This document shows, one piece after another, positions 46,226 to 58,640 of a DNA stretch of 64,000 nt. The notes beneath the pieces were generated by a model. It saw only the letters and a program-made list of their open reading frames with translations, ran no database searches and was not told where the DNA came from. The translations under genes were made by a program, and so were the position numbers. The stretch is from Cryptomeria japonica. Taxonomy: Eukaryota; Streptophyta; Pinopsida; Cupressales; Cupressaceae. The stretch's first letter is position 1; every line of letters begins with the position of its first letter. The stretch is from positions 724,188,649-724,252,648 of the forward strand of contig NC_081413.1 in the NCBI RefSeq assembly GCF_030272615.1, given 5' to 3'.

Positions 46226-47006
46226 TAATGCAAGAGCATCCCCGGTTCACAGCAATCTTGCATCAACCAAAAAACATTTTCTTTTTTGTTTTGTTATCTA
46301 TTTGCAGTTTCAGTCTTCCTTTATGTGTGTCCCAATTTTGGCTCATCGGTTCCTATGGAGTTGGTTTCTACTCGAAGACTTGATCATCCTGCTTGCTTTC
46401 TAACCACATCTCATTTGGATCACTTTCTGGAAAGATATCGCTATTGGTTTCCTTGATAGTTTCTTGTTACCAGTTGTTCTTTTGTTACCAGTTTCCTGAG
46501 ACCTATTCTAGTGATCTACCGGAACCCATTCTGAAGCTTGTGGAGCCTTGGATGTTGATCTGCATGTTGCTTGGCATGTGGCCGACCTGCTATGTTTCAT
46601 CCTTTAGATTTTCCAGAGGAATCTCCTGGCAGAGGTCGACCTCATTCATTTTTGCATGTTAGGGTTTTGATCCTTTTTGGGCTAACCAGATCCTTTTGGA
46701 TCGATATATATTTGTGATCATGATTTGGAATGCAATCAATCAGAGAATCAAGGGGTATCATATAGATAGACTGTGCCTAGAAGATAGATCTTTCGATTCA
46801 AGGTCCCAGTGTGACCTATTCTACTATGCCTCTGTGTCAGTATGTTGTAACCCAGCTGTTACCAATTGGATGTAATTAACTTTCATGCAATAAAAATATT
46901 TGTTATGCATTTCCTCCATCATATCTGTGTGTTTCCGTTGTGTTAACTCTTGCTGACTGATTTTGACTGATCTCCTCGAGGTCTCTCCTCATCGGTGACT
47001 ACTTTA
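46226..47006 (+). repeat. Gypsy 2 3' LTR
   Basis: 781 bp partner of 32132-32853. Both terminal dinucleotides are altered by G-to-A or C-to-T changes (start TA, end TA instead of TG and CA). The chromodomain frame runs to its very start. Confidence 0.9.
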
Positions 47007-47011
47007 GTTAT

Positions 47012-47351
47012 TGAAAAGGTGTGACTAGTGAAGTAACCATTCCTCTTATATTTAAGGATATTTAGTCTCATTTGAGAGGTGTGTGAATTTGACGATTCAT
47101 AGTGAGTTGTATCACTATGCAGAAGAGATATTATTGGCCGTGTGGAAATATTGGAGTGTCTCCCAGGTTTGATTCTATTTTATGATAGACTACATTTGTA
47201 AGTGTTTTAATAAAATGATGCTTTTGGGGGTTTTTACTGGAAAGGGTTTTCCTCGTGTATATCTTGTGTAATGTGTTAATTTATGGTTGTATGATTCTTA
47301 ATGTGTATCTTGTTTATAATGATTAGTATCCTAAGATCCTGATTTCTAACA
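47012..47351 (+). repeat. Old LTR, right part
   Basis: Continues the LTR begun at 31968. It contains GGGGGTTTTTACTGG and TTTTCCTCGTGTATATC, words typical of plant LTR ends, and ends TTTCTAACA. The following TTGGATCTAAGCC may be a decayed primer site (TTGGTATCAGAGCC), which would make this a 5' LTR. Confidence 0.55.
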
Positions 47352-49362
47352 TTGGATCTAAGCCTATTAGGCTATACTAATCATTTTTACGAATTATAAG
47401 ATATGAAGAACTTGATGGGAAACATCTTTATGCTCAATCATAACATGTGCAAGGTGATATCTAAAAATTATTCTTGTTTTGTTTCCTAACATACTTGAAT
47501 GAAATTTCCTTAAATGAATTCTCATGCTAATATCTTTACTATTGCTAGACTAATGACATTAAAGATATTTTAATAGGTAGGTAGGGCAATGATAAAGGGT
47601 ATAAAATAAATTCATTTTTTACCCCTCTCACTTTCATGCAAAGTTTCAACATCTTATATGACTGCACTCTTTAAACTTTGGTAAAATAATCTAGTTCTTC
47701 CTTATATTTTTTTAAAAAGAAAAAATACACCTTATATTATATGAAAAATATACTTACCCTCATTGAGAAACATAATTACAAGAAAATTTTGCCTCATAAA
47801 AGTTGACATTTGGGCTTACATAATGAGAGGGAGATATTATATCTTTTTCAAAATTTCACTTTGTGATTTTTTTAAGATTTTTTTTTCATCATTAATCAAT
47901 TGCACTCGTTGAGCACATTGAGTATAAGAATAATTTCCAAAAAAGAAAACATCTAAAAGTTTACATTTTAAGGAAAAAAGATTTCATTTTTCCTCAAAAA
48001 ATTGACATTAAAAAACATGAAGTTTATTAAAAAATATCCTTTATAAAAAAAAATATAAAAAATTGATTCTCATTTATAATATATATTTATTATTATAATT
48101 TCCTAAGTATTCTGTAAATAATATTTTTTACATTTCTCCCATATTCCCTAGACTATTTACTACTTCTCACCTGACTCCATGTAGATTTCCTTGTGCTTTC
48201 CTTCACCGTATACCTATGACCGTTCACTCTTTTTTGGAATGTGTGCTATTGTAGAAAGGTTGTGTTCCTTCACCTTTTAAATGGTCATTGTCCTATAATA
48301 AAAGGACTCCATCATTTAATTGCATCTTCCTTAAGAAATTTAGGTATGAAGACCAAAGTCTATACGTAGATTTTTTATCACGAACAATTTATTTTTTATT
48401 ATTATTGAACAATTCAAAATGATTACAAGGAAAATAAATAGCAATCCAAAAAATGATTGCCTAAAAAGAATAGAATAAGCCTATTTGTATGACTTCTCAA
48501 TTGCATAAAAATACATTATTGCCATTGTTTATTCCTATCATTTTTCATGATTTGATTGTTAGCAATCTATTTGGAAGTAAATACAATAAATGTAGTTGAC
48601 AAGTGTAGTGAATATTAGAAAATATAATTGTATAACAATAATTTAGGAAGAGCAAGGTTATCTACATAACCTAATGCATTAACATCTATAACAGAAACTA
48701 CATCACCATCTGCAGATGTTTCCAAATTCATACACTTTTCAAATGAGAGAGAACCTCCTACTTATTTTTAATGACAAGCGAACTACACTGAAATTTTGTT
48801 TTCATCAAAATATATACAATCAAGACCCTTGTTCGTATTTGCTTAAAATCATAGAATTTTTCTAACAAAGATACAAAAAATAAGAGGGATTCCAAGCTAT
48901 TATTTGGGAGCAGCAATCCTTGAAATTCAATGTGATGCTATAGTTTTTTCATGCATACTTGAAAGATGAGAAACTTCTCCTTTGCATGGATATGAAGTTG
49001 CTTCTCCTCTACATTATAACTCAAATAAGTCTCCATTATCTTGTGCACAGACATTGCTTCATGCCTGTATCAGGTCCACAACTTAGAAGCTTATTTATCT
49101 CCTTCAATAAAATTGCAAAACTTGAATTTCATCACGAAATAGAATTGACTTCCTTATATGCCTTTACTTTAAGGAGTCGTCAAACATTAAGGGATCCATT
49201 CCTTTAGTAGAGGTGTTTGTTGGTGCTAACTTCTCTCTTTTATGTCTAAATGTTCTCTCCACTATCAATATCAATACAGTTGGTCATAACATCTATCGCC
49301 ACACCACCCATTTTGTGTGGTAATTTTGTTTCTCATGATCCAAGTAAACTTCTTTTCTTTAA
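47352..49362. other. Unassigned AT-rich sequence
   Basis: Expected to be the gag side of the old plus-strand Copia whose LTR ends at 47351 and whose RNase H remains at 57860-58400. I could not recognise any domain. A weakly coding-looking plus-strand stretch at 48959-49207 (82 codons) has no recognisable motif. Copia 2 interrupts this sequence at 49363. Confidence 0.35.
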
Positions 49363-49732
49363 TGTTAAAAAAAACACAAATCTAAAAACAAATGCTAGTA
49401 CACAAATGAATTAATAAAAAAATATAACAGTCAAAATAAAACTCTATACACCATAGAGGCAAAGAGTATAAATTGTTGTATTTTCTCTAAGAATACAACA
49501 AACTTCTTTAATTTATTTATTTATTGGCAGAAATAAGAGATATATACACAAAGAAGAATTACAACGGATAGACACCAATGGAAAAATCTGGAAACTTTTC
49601 CAACTAAGGAAAAACTAAAAACAAATAAACTTTGGGAAACAATCACAACTAATAGATAAAAAAACAATATTTTTCTATATTTTAAAATCCACCCTAAAAT
49701 AGTTATAAATCAGATTTCTATTTATTTTAACA
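49363..49732 (-). repeat. Copia 2 3' LTR
   Basis: 370 bp. On the minus strand it starts TGTTAAAATAAATAG and ends with a decayed AACA. The purine-rich TTTTAGGGATGA before it is the candidate polypurine tract. Confidence 0.93.
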
Positions 49733-51280
49733 TCATCCCTAAAATTTGATTTGTGGAGATTTTTCAATCCATTGAAAAATTCTTGCTTCAGAGGCTTTGT
49801 CAAAATGTCAGCAACTTGATCTTTGGACTTGCAAAAAGAAAGTTTGATCTCTTTATTTTTTACTATTTCTCTGATGAAGTGAAATTTGATATCAATGTGT
49901 TTGCTTCTTCCATGAAAGATTGGATTTTTAGAAAGTGCAATGGCTGATTGATTATCACAAAATATAATTGTTTCCTCCATTTGGGGCTGCATCAATGCTT
50001 CAAGCATTCTTCATAACCAAACAACTTGACAACCTGCTGAAGTAGTTGCCACATATTCTACTTCTGCTGAGGATGATGCAACAATGGGTTGTTTCTTTGA
50101 AGACCATGAAATTGCACCTGAACCAAGACTAAAAACATATCCTGAAGTACTTTTCCTATCATCCTGGTTTCCAGCCCAATCACTATCTGTATAACCCGTT
50201 AACTTCAAAACAACTTTCTTTTCATAAACAATTTCATGATTTATAGTCCCCTTCACATACCTGAGTATTCTTTTACCTACTTGTAGATTAGTATCATGTG
50301 GATCCTCCATGAACCTACTTATCAAGTTGATTGCATACATAATATTTGGTCTTGTTGTTGTTAAGTACATTAAGCTTCCAACCAAACTTTTATACATAGT
50401 AGAATCTACCTTATTTCATCTTTTTTTCTTAACTTCACACCCATAGCAAGAGGTGTAATTGTTGGTTTTCTATTTTCCATCTTGAACCTTTTCAAAATAT
50501 CATTTGCATACTTTTCTTGTGAAATGAAAATCCCATCACTATTTTGAGTTACTTCAAGACCAAGCTAATAGTGCAACAAACCAAGATTAGTCATCTCAAA
50601 TTCACTCTTCATTGCCACAGAAAAATCTCTAAGCATGTTTTCATTATTCCCAGTATAAAGAAAATCATCAACATAAATACAAACTATCATAACATCTCCA
50701 TGTTGTTGTTTTATGAATAGGGAGGGTTCGTAAGGACATTTTTCAAAACCATTTTTAAATAAATATGATTCAATTATTTCATACCAAACTCGAGGTGCTT
50801 GCTTTAAACCATACAAAGCTTTCTTTAGTTTGAGTACCTTACCTTTTTGACCTTTAATCTCAAAACTAGGTGGTTGTTCAATGTAGATTTCTTCCTCCAA
50901 TACACCATTTAAGAAAGCTGATTTTACATCCATATGAAATATTTTCCAACCCTTTTGTGTTGAAAGAGCTAAAATCATACAAATAGTATCCATTCTAGCA
51001 ACAGGTACAAAAACTTCATTATAATCAATACCTTCTCTTTTTTGTAGCCCTTCACTACCAACCGGGCCTTGTATCTATTTACTTTACCTTGCTCATTGTA
51101 CTTTGTTCTATACACCCACCTTACTCCAATTGGCTTCTTATGCTCAAGGAGATCTGCAAATTCCCAAGTTTGATTCTTTTCCATGGCTGCAATTTCTTCA
51201 TTCATAGTTGTAACCCATTTTTCATCTTTTATTGCCTCTTCAAATGTAATAGGATCGTAATCAGAAAAAATAAATGACAA
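49733..51280 (-). pseudogene. Copia 2 reverse transcriptase and RNase H
   Basis: Frame 51280-50975 carries the start (TWEFADLLEHKKPIGVRWVY, YKARLVVKGY). Frame 50993-50565 carries [32 protein letters not shown] and CIYVDDFLYTG. After stops, RNase H is in 50397-50011 (YTDSDWAGNQDDRKSTSGY, SSSAEVEYVATTSA) and 50007-49675 (FCDNQSAIALSKNPIFHGR, KDQVADILTKPL). Short frames with stops between them show that it is inactive. Confidence 0.93.
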
Positions 51281-51289
51281 AAATATTCA

Positions 51290-52430
51290 TTTACCTATGT
51301 TGTTCTTTGATATATATCAAACAAGCTCCTTGTTTTTTGCCACCTTTTTGGAGATTCAGAGGTGGATGATGAAGAACTACTTGATGAAACATGGCTACGA
51401 CTTGGTGGAGAAAGGCTACTTTTTGATGAAGAAGAGCTTCTTCGTAGCGAGGATTGTTGAATGCCACTACTGCTGGTTCTTGTGTTAACAATTAAATTTG
51501 GTTGTTGATTTGCAGCTTCATTTTCAATGGTAACTTGTAACTGATATTTCTCTTCCAATTTCCAACACTACTCCTGATCTTGAAGAAACTTTGCATCTCT
51601 ACTTATCACTAACTTCTTTGTCTCTGGATTGTACAACTTGTATGCCTTGGATTCTTCAATGTATCCAACAAAGATACATTTTTTTGCCTTATCATCCAAT
51701 TTCTTTCTGAGTGCATCTGGAACATGAGAATAAGCAATACAACCAAAAATTCTTAGATGATCTACACGGGGTTTGTATCCTCCCCATGCTTCTTTTGGTA
51801 TCATTCCCCACACTGACTTTGTAGGACATTTGTTCAAAACATAACTTGCACAACAAACTGGTTCTACCTTGAAAACTTTGGGTAAATTCTTAACATTAAG
51901 CATACTTCGTACCATATCTAAAATTGTTTAGTTTTTCCTCTCAGCTAAACCATTTTGTTGAGGTGTATAACTGGTTGTTAGTTGTCTTTTAATGTCATTT
52001 TCAATACAAAAATTATGAAAATCATGTGAAATATATACTCTCCACCTCTATCAGTCCTTAAAATTTTGAGAAAATAGCCACTTTGCTTTTCAACTAATCC
52101 TTTAAACTCTCTAAATTTTATGAAAGTCTCTGATTTATTTTTCAAAGGATGCACCCAAAGTTTCCTTTTGTAGTCATCAATAAATGTCAAAAAATATCTT
52201 ATACCAGATAATGAAGCAACCTTAATTGGTCCACATAGATCTGAGTGTACTATCTCCAATGGGTTTGAAGCTCTCCAAGAATCCCTTACTGCAAAGGGTT
52301 CTCTATGGTGTTATCCAATAATACATCCTTCACATTCTTCATCTGTTCTTTAGATAAATAGTAAACCTATTACCATGTTCTTTTTATGCAAAAGATTTAG
52401 TCCATCAAAATTCAAATGACCAAATCTAAG
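51290..52430 (-). pseudogene. Copia 2 integrase
   Basis: The zinc region is decayed (LRFGHLNFDGLN near 52425, then CEGC). The core has EIVHSDLCGPI (frame 52259-51978, first Asp) and ILRTDRGGEY (second Asp). Frame 51915-51568 has VCCASYVLNKCPTKSV and LRIFGCIAYSHVPDALRKK, and 51558-51295 is the Ser-rich spacer before reverse transcriptase. A stop lies between 51978 and 51915 near the third catalytic residue. Confidence 0.88.
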
Positions 52431-52433
52431 ATG

Positions 52434-52877
52434 TCATAACCACTGTGTGTCCTTTACAAGAGCACTGAAACTTAAATGCATATTGTTTCTAATATTAAGA
52501 GAAAACATCTTATTAGTAGTCATGGGTATTTTAGTTATCAACTTGTTTTTACCATCAACAATAATGCATGTACCATTTTCAAATTTGACAATGTGGCCTT
52601 TTTGCACAAGTTGGCCTACACTTAACAAGTTTTGCTTGAGGCTTGGTACATAAAATACATCACCAATATATTTTTTCTCACCTTGTTTTGTTGTGATTAA
52701 TATCCTCCCTTTCCCCATGACCGGTGCAATTGTATTGTTTCCCATCTTGACTTTAGATTTGATGGACTCATCCAAATTATGAAATATCTCTTTGCGTATT
52801 GTCATATGATTACTGCACCCGCTATCAACATACCATTTGTCATCATTTACTTCCTCCTTTGTGTTGCATGTGAGCAA
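52434..52877 (-). pseudogene. Copia 2 protease
   Basis: 147-codon frame. WYVDSGCSNHMT holds the catalytic Asp, followed by VFYVPSLKQNLLSVGQL, the usual Copia protease-to-integrase boundary block. The motif residues are intact here although the element is broken elsewhere. Confidence 0.92.
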
Positions 52878-53422
52878 GACATAGACTTCTTACCCTTCAA
52901 CTTCATTTGCATGTTGGGCTTCCTGTTTACTTTCATTTGCAATAATTTTTTTACATTCATAAGCAAAGTGACCATACTTTTGACAGTAATAACATTGAAT
53001 AGATGATTTATCATACCTTTGAAAACCTCTGCCTCTTTGCTGAAAATTTTCTCTACCTCTACCTCTTGCTTGAGTGAAACTACAATTTTCTTCATCACTT
53101 CTATTGCTTCTTTGACCTCTGCCTCTTTGTAAAAAGAGTCCTCCTCTTCCTCTTGAATTTCTACCTCTTCCTCTTTATGCAGAGATGATTCTAGTGTTGC
53201 TTCTTTTTCTTTTATAGACACCTTGCTCTTTAAGGCTTTCTCAAGTGGCTCATTTGTTGCTTTATTTATTCTATGCTCATGTGTGTACAATGAACCCATA
53301 AGCTCATCAACAGACAAATATGTTAGATCTTTTGATTCTTCAATAGCTATAACTACAGGATCATATTTTGTAGGCAAACTTCTTAAAATCTTTTCAACAA
53401 TTTTTTGGTCAGTCATAACTTC
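52847..53422 (-). pseudogene. Copia 2 gag, C-terminal part
   Basis: DQKIVEKILRSLPTKYDPVV and SVDELMGSLYTHEHRIN are characteristic of Copia gag. A Glu/Lys-rich segment follows; in a shifted frame the zinc knuckle CYYCQKYGHFAYEC is readable near 52960-53000. The first few codons of the apparent frame, before DQKI, come partly from the inserted LTR. Confidence 0.88.
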
Positions 53423-54971
53423 TGATGCAGAGCCAGGCAACAACTAGGTGAAAACCTTCTCTCACCCACAACTACTATGTCCAAAACAATTTCTTTTGTT
53501 TGTTAAAGGTGTGAACAAAACACCTACCAAATTCTCAACTCACACAACAATTTTTGTGACGGGATCCATACCGGTCTAGTATCTTCTAGTACCGGTATGA
53601 TGAAAACACTCTACCCTTGTATGAACCATTTTAGTACCTTTCGGTACTGGTGGGATGGAAACCTATTGGATTTTGTATATTGGTGGTCCAACCAACACAA
53701 AACACCAATAAAATCTGGCAATCATATGTGTTAGGGATTACTTGCCTCACAACTGTCCACTTGTCTAGTAGCCCTACCTGTAGCCTAATAGCCCTACCGA
53801 TTGAGTTTTCCAAACACAACCTAACAAAGTTCCAAAGGACAAGAAAAAATAAAGGTTTATTTAGATACCCTTTATCTAGTTACACAATTCCCCAAAATAT
53901 TAGGCTCTAACCACAAGTTAAAAGGTATGTACCCTTACTGTCCTTCAAGACCTAATTAAGCCAATTAGGCCTAATTTACAAAGCAAGTACCCCTTGTATC
54001 AGTCCCCTGACTAAACCAACATTTCTGAAACTTGGGGTAATGTTTCAAACCACCAAATCCAAAGTTTCAAGACTTTATCCCATCTTCTTTATCTTCTGCA
54101 AGTGATTTCCACTTCTACAGCTCAAGCGGTCACATAGAGATGCCCGCCTAGGATCAATTCAATCTCTTTGGTCTTGGAGCCTCCCTACAAACCAACACCA
54201 AAATATTATGATACAATGGCCCTTCTAACATTTTCCCCATATTTTATTTGGTCCTCCAGTGAAAATGTCAGATCGAGGGCATCTTTACAGTGAAACCCTG
54301 GGTGTCGGTAGGGTTTGTGACCAGTCTGGTTAGAATTGGATGGATCCCTACAACCTGATTGTTACAAAACCTCAAACTTGATTCAAATGAAAGGTAAGAG
54401 ACTTCCCTAACTCATTCAATTAGTTTCATACATCCACCAATCCATACTGATTAGAAATGAACAACAAAAACATAGAATTTCATAAAACTCTAAGTATATT
54501 GTATTGCTCCAAACTCCAAAACGTCATAAAATTTCATCAACTTAAACAAATATGCCAACAAAAACCTAGAATTGATCCAAGTGGGCATAATATATCCTCC
54601 CTAACGGTTTCCAACCACTTTTCAAACTTTGGAACTGTTGGAGGACTAGTTATCCCTTTTTACAACATTTTGCAATGACAACAAAAGTTGTCAACTTGCA
54701 CTTTTCAAACTTGGCAACTCCAAGGTGTATTCAACCTATTCCAAGGATTGGTCTGATGTTTTTAGGACCTTGACTCATGCCTAGACTCCTACTGACCCAC
54801 ATGGTCATTTATCAATGGTGGCTTATAAAATGCAACCATTAAAATGTCTTATATCAATTGGGTCTCATTGACTCACAAAACTATAAACCTGTTACAGATG
54901 ATCATTTTCACCTCATGGGTGATATTAGGCTCTTTTAGACTTCATTTGTGTCTTTGGGTGCTCCTGCACCA
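53423..54971 (-). mobile_element. Solo LTR inside Copia 2 gag, Gypsy 3-like
   Basis: On the minus strand it starts TGGTGCAGGAGCACC, identical over 15 bases to the Gypsy 3 LTR start, and ends CTGCATCA. Its length of 1,549 bp is within 20 bp of the two Gypsy 3 LTRs. It separates gag codons that are adjacent in related elements (MKSNGK then MTDQKIVEK). The flanks GAAGT and AAATT (minus strand) are not a clean duplication, so it has decayed or the boundary is off by a base or two. Interior similarity to Gypsy 3 is limited, for example TTGACAACTTTTG. Confidence 0.72.
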
Positions 54972-55380
54972 AATTTGCCATTTGATTTCATCTGATTAAT
55001 TATTCCCATTGTACAAGTAAAGAAATCTCCTAAACTTTTTGAATCTGACATTTGTAAAAGTTCAAAATATTTTCTAAGCATTTGTAGATGAACTATTCTT
55101 ACTCTTTTTGTACCTTGAAATGATTGTGCAAGGAGATCCCATGCTTCTTTGCCCTTTGAAGTGGTTGTAACTCTTGGAAGGAGAGTTTCATCAAAACCCT
55201 GCACTATGAACAATAATGCTTTTTTTATCCTTTTTTCGATTATCCCGTAGTAAATCCCTTTCATTTTGTGTGAGTGTTGCTAATGTCATTGCATCTACCG
55301 GTTTTGAGTACCCATTTTGTACAAGATCCCATAGCTCCTGTGATCTGAAACAAAATATTCATCTGAAAAACTCCAAAAAA
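54935..55380 (-). pseudogene. Copia 2 gag, N-terminal part
   Basis: Readable from about 55440 (KCQQMLTIHNCKFPNLMGK in one frame) through GIIEKRIKKALLFIVQGFDE and KEAWDLLAQSFQGTKRVRI to MKSNGK, where the solo LTR begins. The last residues of that frame are LTR sequence. This is the capsid-type region of Copia gag (UBN2-like). Confidence 0.82.
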
Positions 55381-55464
55381 CATAGTTTTTCCCATTAAAT
55401 TTGGGAATTTGCAGTTGTGTATTGTTAGCATTTGTTGACATTTCAAACCTACTCTTATACCATA

Positions 55465-55835
55465 TGTTAGAAAAAACACAAATCTAAAAACAAATGCTAG
55501 TACATAGATGAATTAATCAGAATATATAACAATCAAAATAAAACTTTGATACACCACAAAGGCAAAGAATATAAATTGTTGTATTTGCTCTAAGAATATA
55601 ACAAACTTCTTTCATTTATTTATTTATTGTCAGAAATAAGAGATATATACACAAAGAAGAATTACAACAGATAGACACCAATGGAAAAATCTGGAAACTT
55701 TTCCAACCAAGGAAAAACTAAAAATGGATTAACTTTGGGAAACAATCCCAACTAACAGATAAAAAAAAAAGATTTTTCTATATTTTAAAATCCTCCCTAA
55801 AATAGTTATAAATTAGATTTTTATTTATTTTAACA
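55465..55835 (-). repeat. Copia 2 5' LTR
   Basis: 371 bp. On the minus strand it starts TGTTAAAATAAATAAAAATC and ends TCTAACA. Next to it TATGGTATAAGAGTAGG (55448-55464) is a near match to the initiator tRNA-Met primer site. Confidence 0.93.
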
Positions 55836-57859
55836 TTTAATAGTGTGTGAAGTTATATGATAGATTATTTGTTTTGTCATTACTAGACCTTTTTAATGGT
55901 GTAGGGATAATCATCAAAGGGAATTTAAGCAAATATGTAAGCCTAAACTTAGCTCACTTACAATTCTCTCTAAAGTACTTAGTTGTGGATGGACCAATCA
56001 TGTCAAAAGGTAAGTATTCCTCTAAACTGCATAAGAGTTCCAATGAACTGATTCCATAATTCTATCTATTTGTCAGATAAATCTTAGAGTTCTTCAAATG
56101 AATTGATGTCTGAATGTAGAGAGGCTCCCTACCTACACCAATTTCAACATACTTTTGTTTTTGCTAACAAAGAAGATCTTATGGTTTTGACATTCTAGAC
56201 TTTTAGAAATCTCATTAGGGACCCTTCAACGTATTGGAGGAAAGCTTGAGGAATACTCAATGACTCCCTCTTTATTGTCTTGCATTCTTGGTTTCTTTGA
56301 CTTACATGTCTCTAGAGTGGCATCATAACTTGATCAACTCATATAATTAAGAATCAAAGATTATATGTTGTAGCACTTACTATGTATTTTGGAGTCATAT
56401 CTAACAATTTCTTAATAGTAGCGCTTGCATCAAATGGAAGTGCAAAGGTTGCGCTAATAGCAATATATATTAAAAAAATTAAATTATATAAGTATATTTG
56501 TAGAAGTTTTATAATATATTTTTTTAATCAGATCTACTCTTATTAATCTAATATATTTATATATGCATTTTATTAAATTGATATAAGTTATAATTTACTA
56601 AAGAAAAGTTTTTTTTAATACATATTGAATAAACCAGACCATAACTGTTTAAGGTGTTATTGGTAGGGTGTTTAAAAATATTCAAGGAAAAAAAATTGTT
56701 TTTAACATTTAATGAAAAAGGCTAAACAAGATGTCTGCACTGAATAGTTTAGACATTTTGGTACTTGAGGTGGAAGTATGTTGCAAAGGTGAACTAGATA
56801 TACATTCTCCACCAAACTAATATGCTAAGAACAACTGAATTTCGTTAAGGGCCTCTATAGTACATGTACATATGCAGTCAACCCTTCCTCATGTCTACAA
56901 ACTTAGAGTTTCAAACTAATGTATTGGTTGAATTTCTTTGAATGGATATGACCCACGGAACCCAACGGTGAGTTTTCAAAACTTAGAATTATTTTGAAGT
57001 ATAGTTTACATGTCTCATGTGTTCCAAAACTTTTATATATGATTAATATAACATTGAGTATTGCAGTCATAAAGTGGAGGAAATGATATGCATTTCCAAC
57101 TTGAGGAAGTTACAGGAAACCAAAAGAATGTGTACATGTATTCCACCGTGGACCATGCCATATTTTACCTCTTCCCCCGCTATATTTTAAGAAATTTTTC
57201 TCCAAAAATAATAAGCATAAATCATTTTTTAATCATGCATCACGTGACATAGAAATAGAATTTATTTTTATGATAAATAAATACTATATATCAATTCATT
57301 TTTTAAATTATTAGATATACATTCATTAAAATAAAATACATATTTAATTTTAATTGAAATCTAAATAAAGTTAAAACTTAAAAATTCTTACCCTGACACT
57401 TGGATTTGGTAAACAAAAGACAACAAAAAGTGCAGATTCTCAACATCTAGACAAAGTCCTCATGTATCCTGACACATTACCATATATTTGGTGCTATGGA
57501 GCAGGTGTCTCCAAAGGTTTTCAATAATATTTTTTTTAATCTACCTTTTTTATGAGATTCACATATTTAATAATTCTCTAAGTTATTGGGTGTAAAGAAC
57601 TTTATTATAATGAATGGCTATCTTCCTAATAAACTATTTGGAGAGAAAACTTGTAAAGGATGGCTCACCCGTTGCTTAATTTTAAATAGAGCAAACTTGT
57701 AAAGGATGGCTCACCCGTTGCTTAATTTTTTAATGAATAATTACTATATGTAGTATCATGTCTACTTTTCTTTTAAACAAGAAAACTAATTATTCATGTT
57801 TATGCTCAAAAAAATATATGTTTCAATCTCCTTGATTCTAATGATTGGACTCTACTCTA
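55836..57859. other. Unassigned AT-rich sequence with a 46-bp tandem duplication
   Basis: No gene recognised. At 57647-57738 a 46-bp unit beginning AAACTTGTAAAGGATGGCTC is present twice in tandem. By position this is interior of the old plus-strand Copia. Confidence 0.4.
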
Positions 57860-58400
57860 ACTTTGTGAGGAATACTATATGATATTTGGCAAATGATGAA
57901 TGCATAATATTATGTTTTTTCTTTACAACAAAAATCAAGTTTAATTGATTGCTATGTTACTGACTATATTAGTGATTGTATTTTAGATGATGCCTTCAAA
58001 ATATATGGTGTAGGTGTTATTACATGGATGGTGCAATACTTTAATAGAAAGGTTATCTTCTATGTGTCCTTGATTCAAAAGGATGTTCAATATGAAGTAG
58101 CTCTTGAAGAATCAATATGGCTTTGAAGATTTACGGAAGAGCTTCAGTTGAATACATGTAAAAGAACCATCTTACTTAAAGATATTTTACTCTTTCTAGA
58201 GAATATCATTTCTAAATATCGCAAAGAACATTGAAGATCATAGGCACCTCACTCAAGTGAAAGTATTCCATAATAAAGGCACATTGAAGATCATGAGCAC
58301 ATGCTATATATTGGAATTTTAGCCATCACTTATTAAAACCTTATGCAGTATTATGCTCTGAATTCGAATCAATGCTTGGCCTTAGGTGATGCCATTAAGG
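57860..58400 (+). pseudogene. Decayed Copia RNase H (plus strand)
   Basis: The translated plus strand keeps the RNase H order: VGSILYDI, TDYISDCILDDAFK (for the DSD.AG..DDRKS block), ITWMVQYFNRKVIF, EVALEESIWL, then LENIISKYRKEH with HSSESIP / QVKVFHNKGTLKI after frame changes, matching the SKHIE...VREKV region. Many substitutions and frame changes. It gives the orientation of the old element between 47352 and 58971. Confidence 0.5.
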
Positions 58401-58448
58401 GAGAGTGTGAGTGTCAATGACACCATCTAGTGGCCAAATCCTAATTTT

Positions 58449-58640
58449 AAGTCCTATGAGCACATTATCATAAGTCTTATGGGCACATTATCATAAGTCA
58501 TACAGGCACATTATCGTAAGTCCTATAGGAAGATGTTTTCAAGTCCTACGGGCAAATGTTTTAAGTCCTACGAGCACATTATCGTAATTTTGATATATGT
58601 TTTAAGTCCTACAAGCACCTTGTATTCAGTCTTACAGCCT
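58449..58640 (+). repeat. 23-bp minisatellite
   Basis: About eight imperfect units of 23 bp with consensus near AAGTCCTATGAGCACATTAT, starting at 58449, 58472, 58495 and so on. Later units are shorter or altered (AAGTCCTACGGGCAAATG). It lies between the Copia RNase H remnant and the polypurine tract at about 58963. Confidence 0.85.

Larger units (their letters stand above)
32132..47006 (+). mobile_element. Gypsy 2: chromodomain Ty3/Gypsy element with nested insertions
   Basis: LTR start TGATGCAGGATC (32132) and LTR end ACTTTA (47006), flanked by target duplication GTTAT (32127-32131 and 47007-47011). Internal sequence is 32854-34478 joined to 43263-46225; everything between belongs to Gypsy 3. 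Gag - protease - reverse transcriptase - RNase H - integrase - chromodomain is the chromovirus layout. Chromodomains of this group are thought to steer integration to particular chromatin. Confidence 0.93.
49363..55835 (-). mobile_element. Copia 2: Ty1/Copia element with a nested solo LTR
   Basis: LTRs 49363-49732 and 55465-55835 with target duplication TTTAA (49358-49362 and 55836-55840). Minus-strand order gag - protease - integrase - reverse transcriptase - RNase H. The two LTRs have clear scattered differences, so it is old. Gag is split by a solo LTR at 53423-54971. Pol has several stops and frameshifts. Confidence 0.95.

Noticed and set aside
48959-49207. 82-codon plus-strand frame
   Set aside because: No recognisable motif or neighbour; sequence of this length is expected by chance in a 64-kb window.
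58449-58640. Regularly spaced repeats considered as a CRISPR-like array
   Set aside because: Units are contiguous with no unique spacers, degenerate, and in a plant retroelement; this is a minisatellite.
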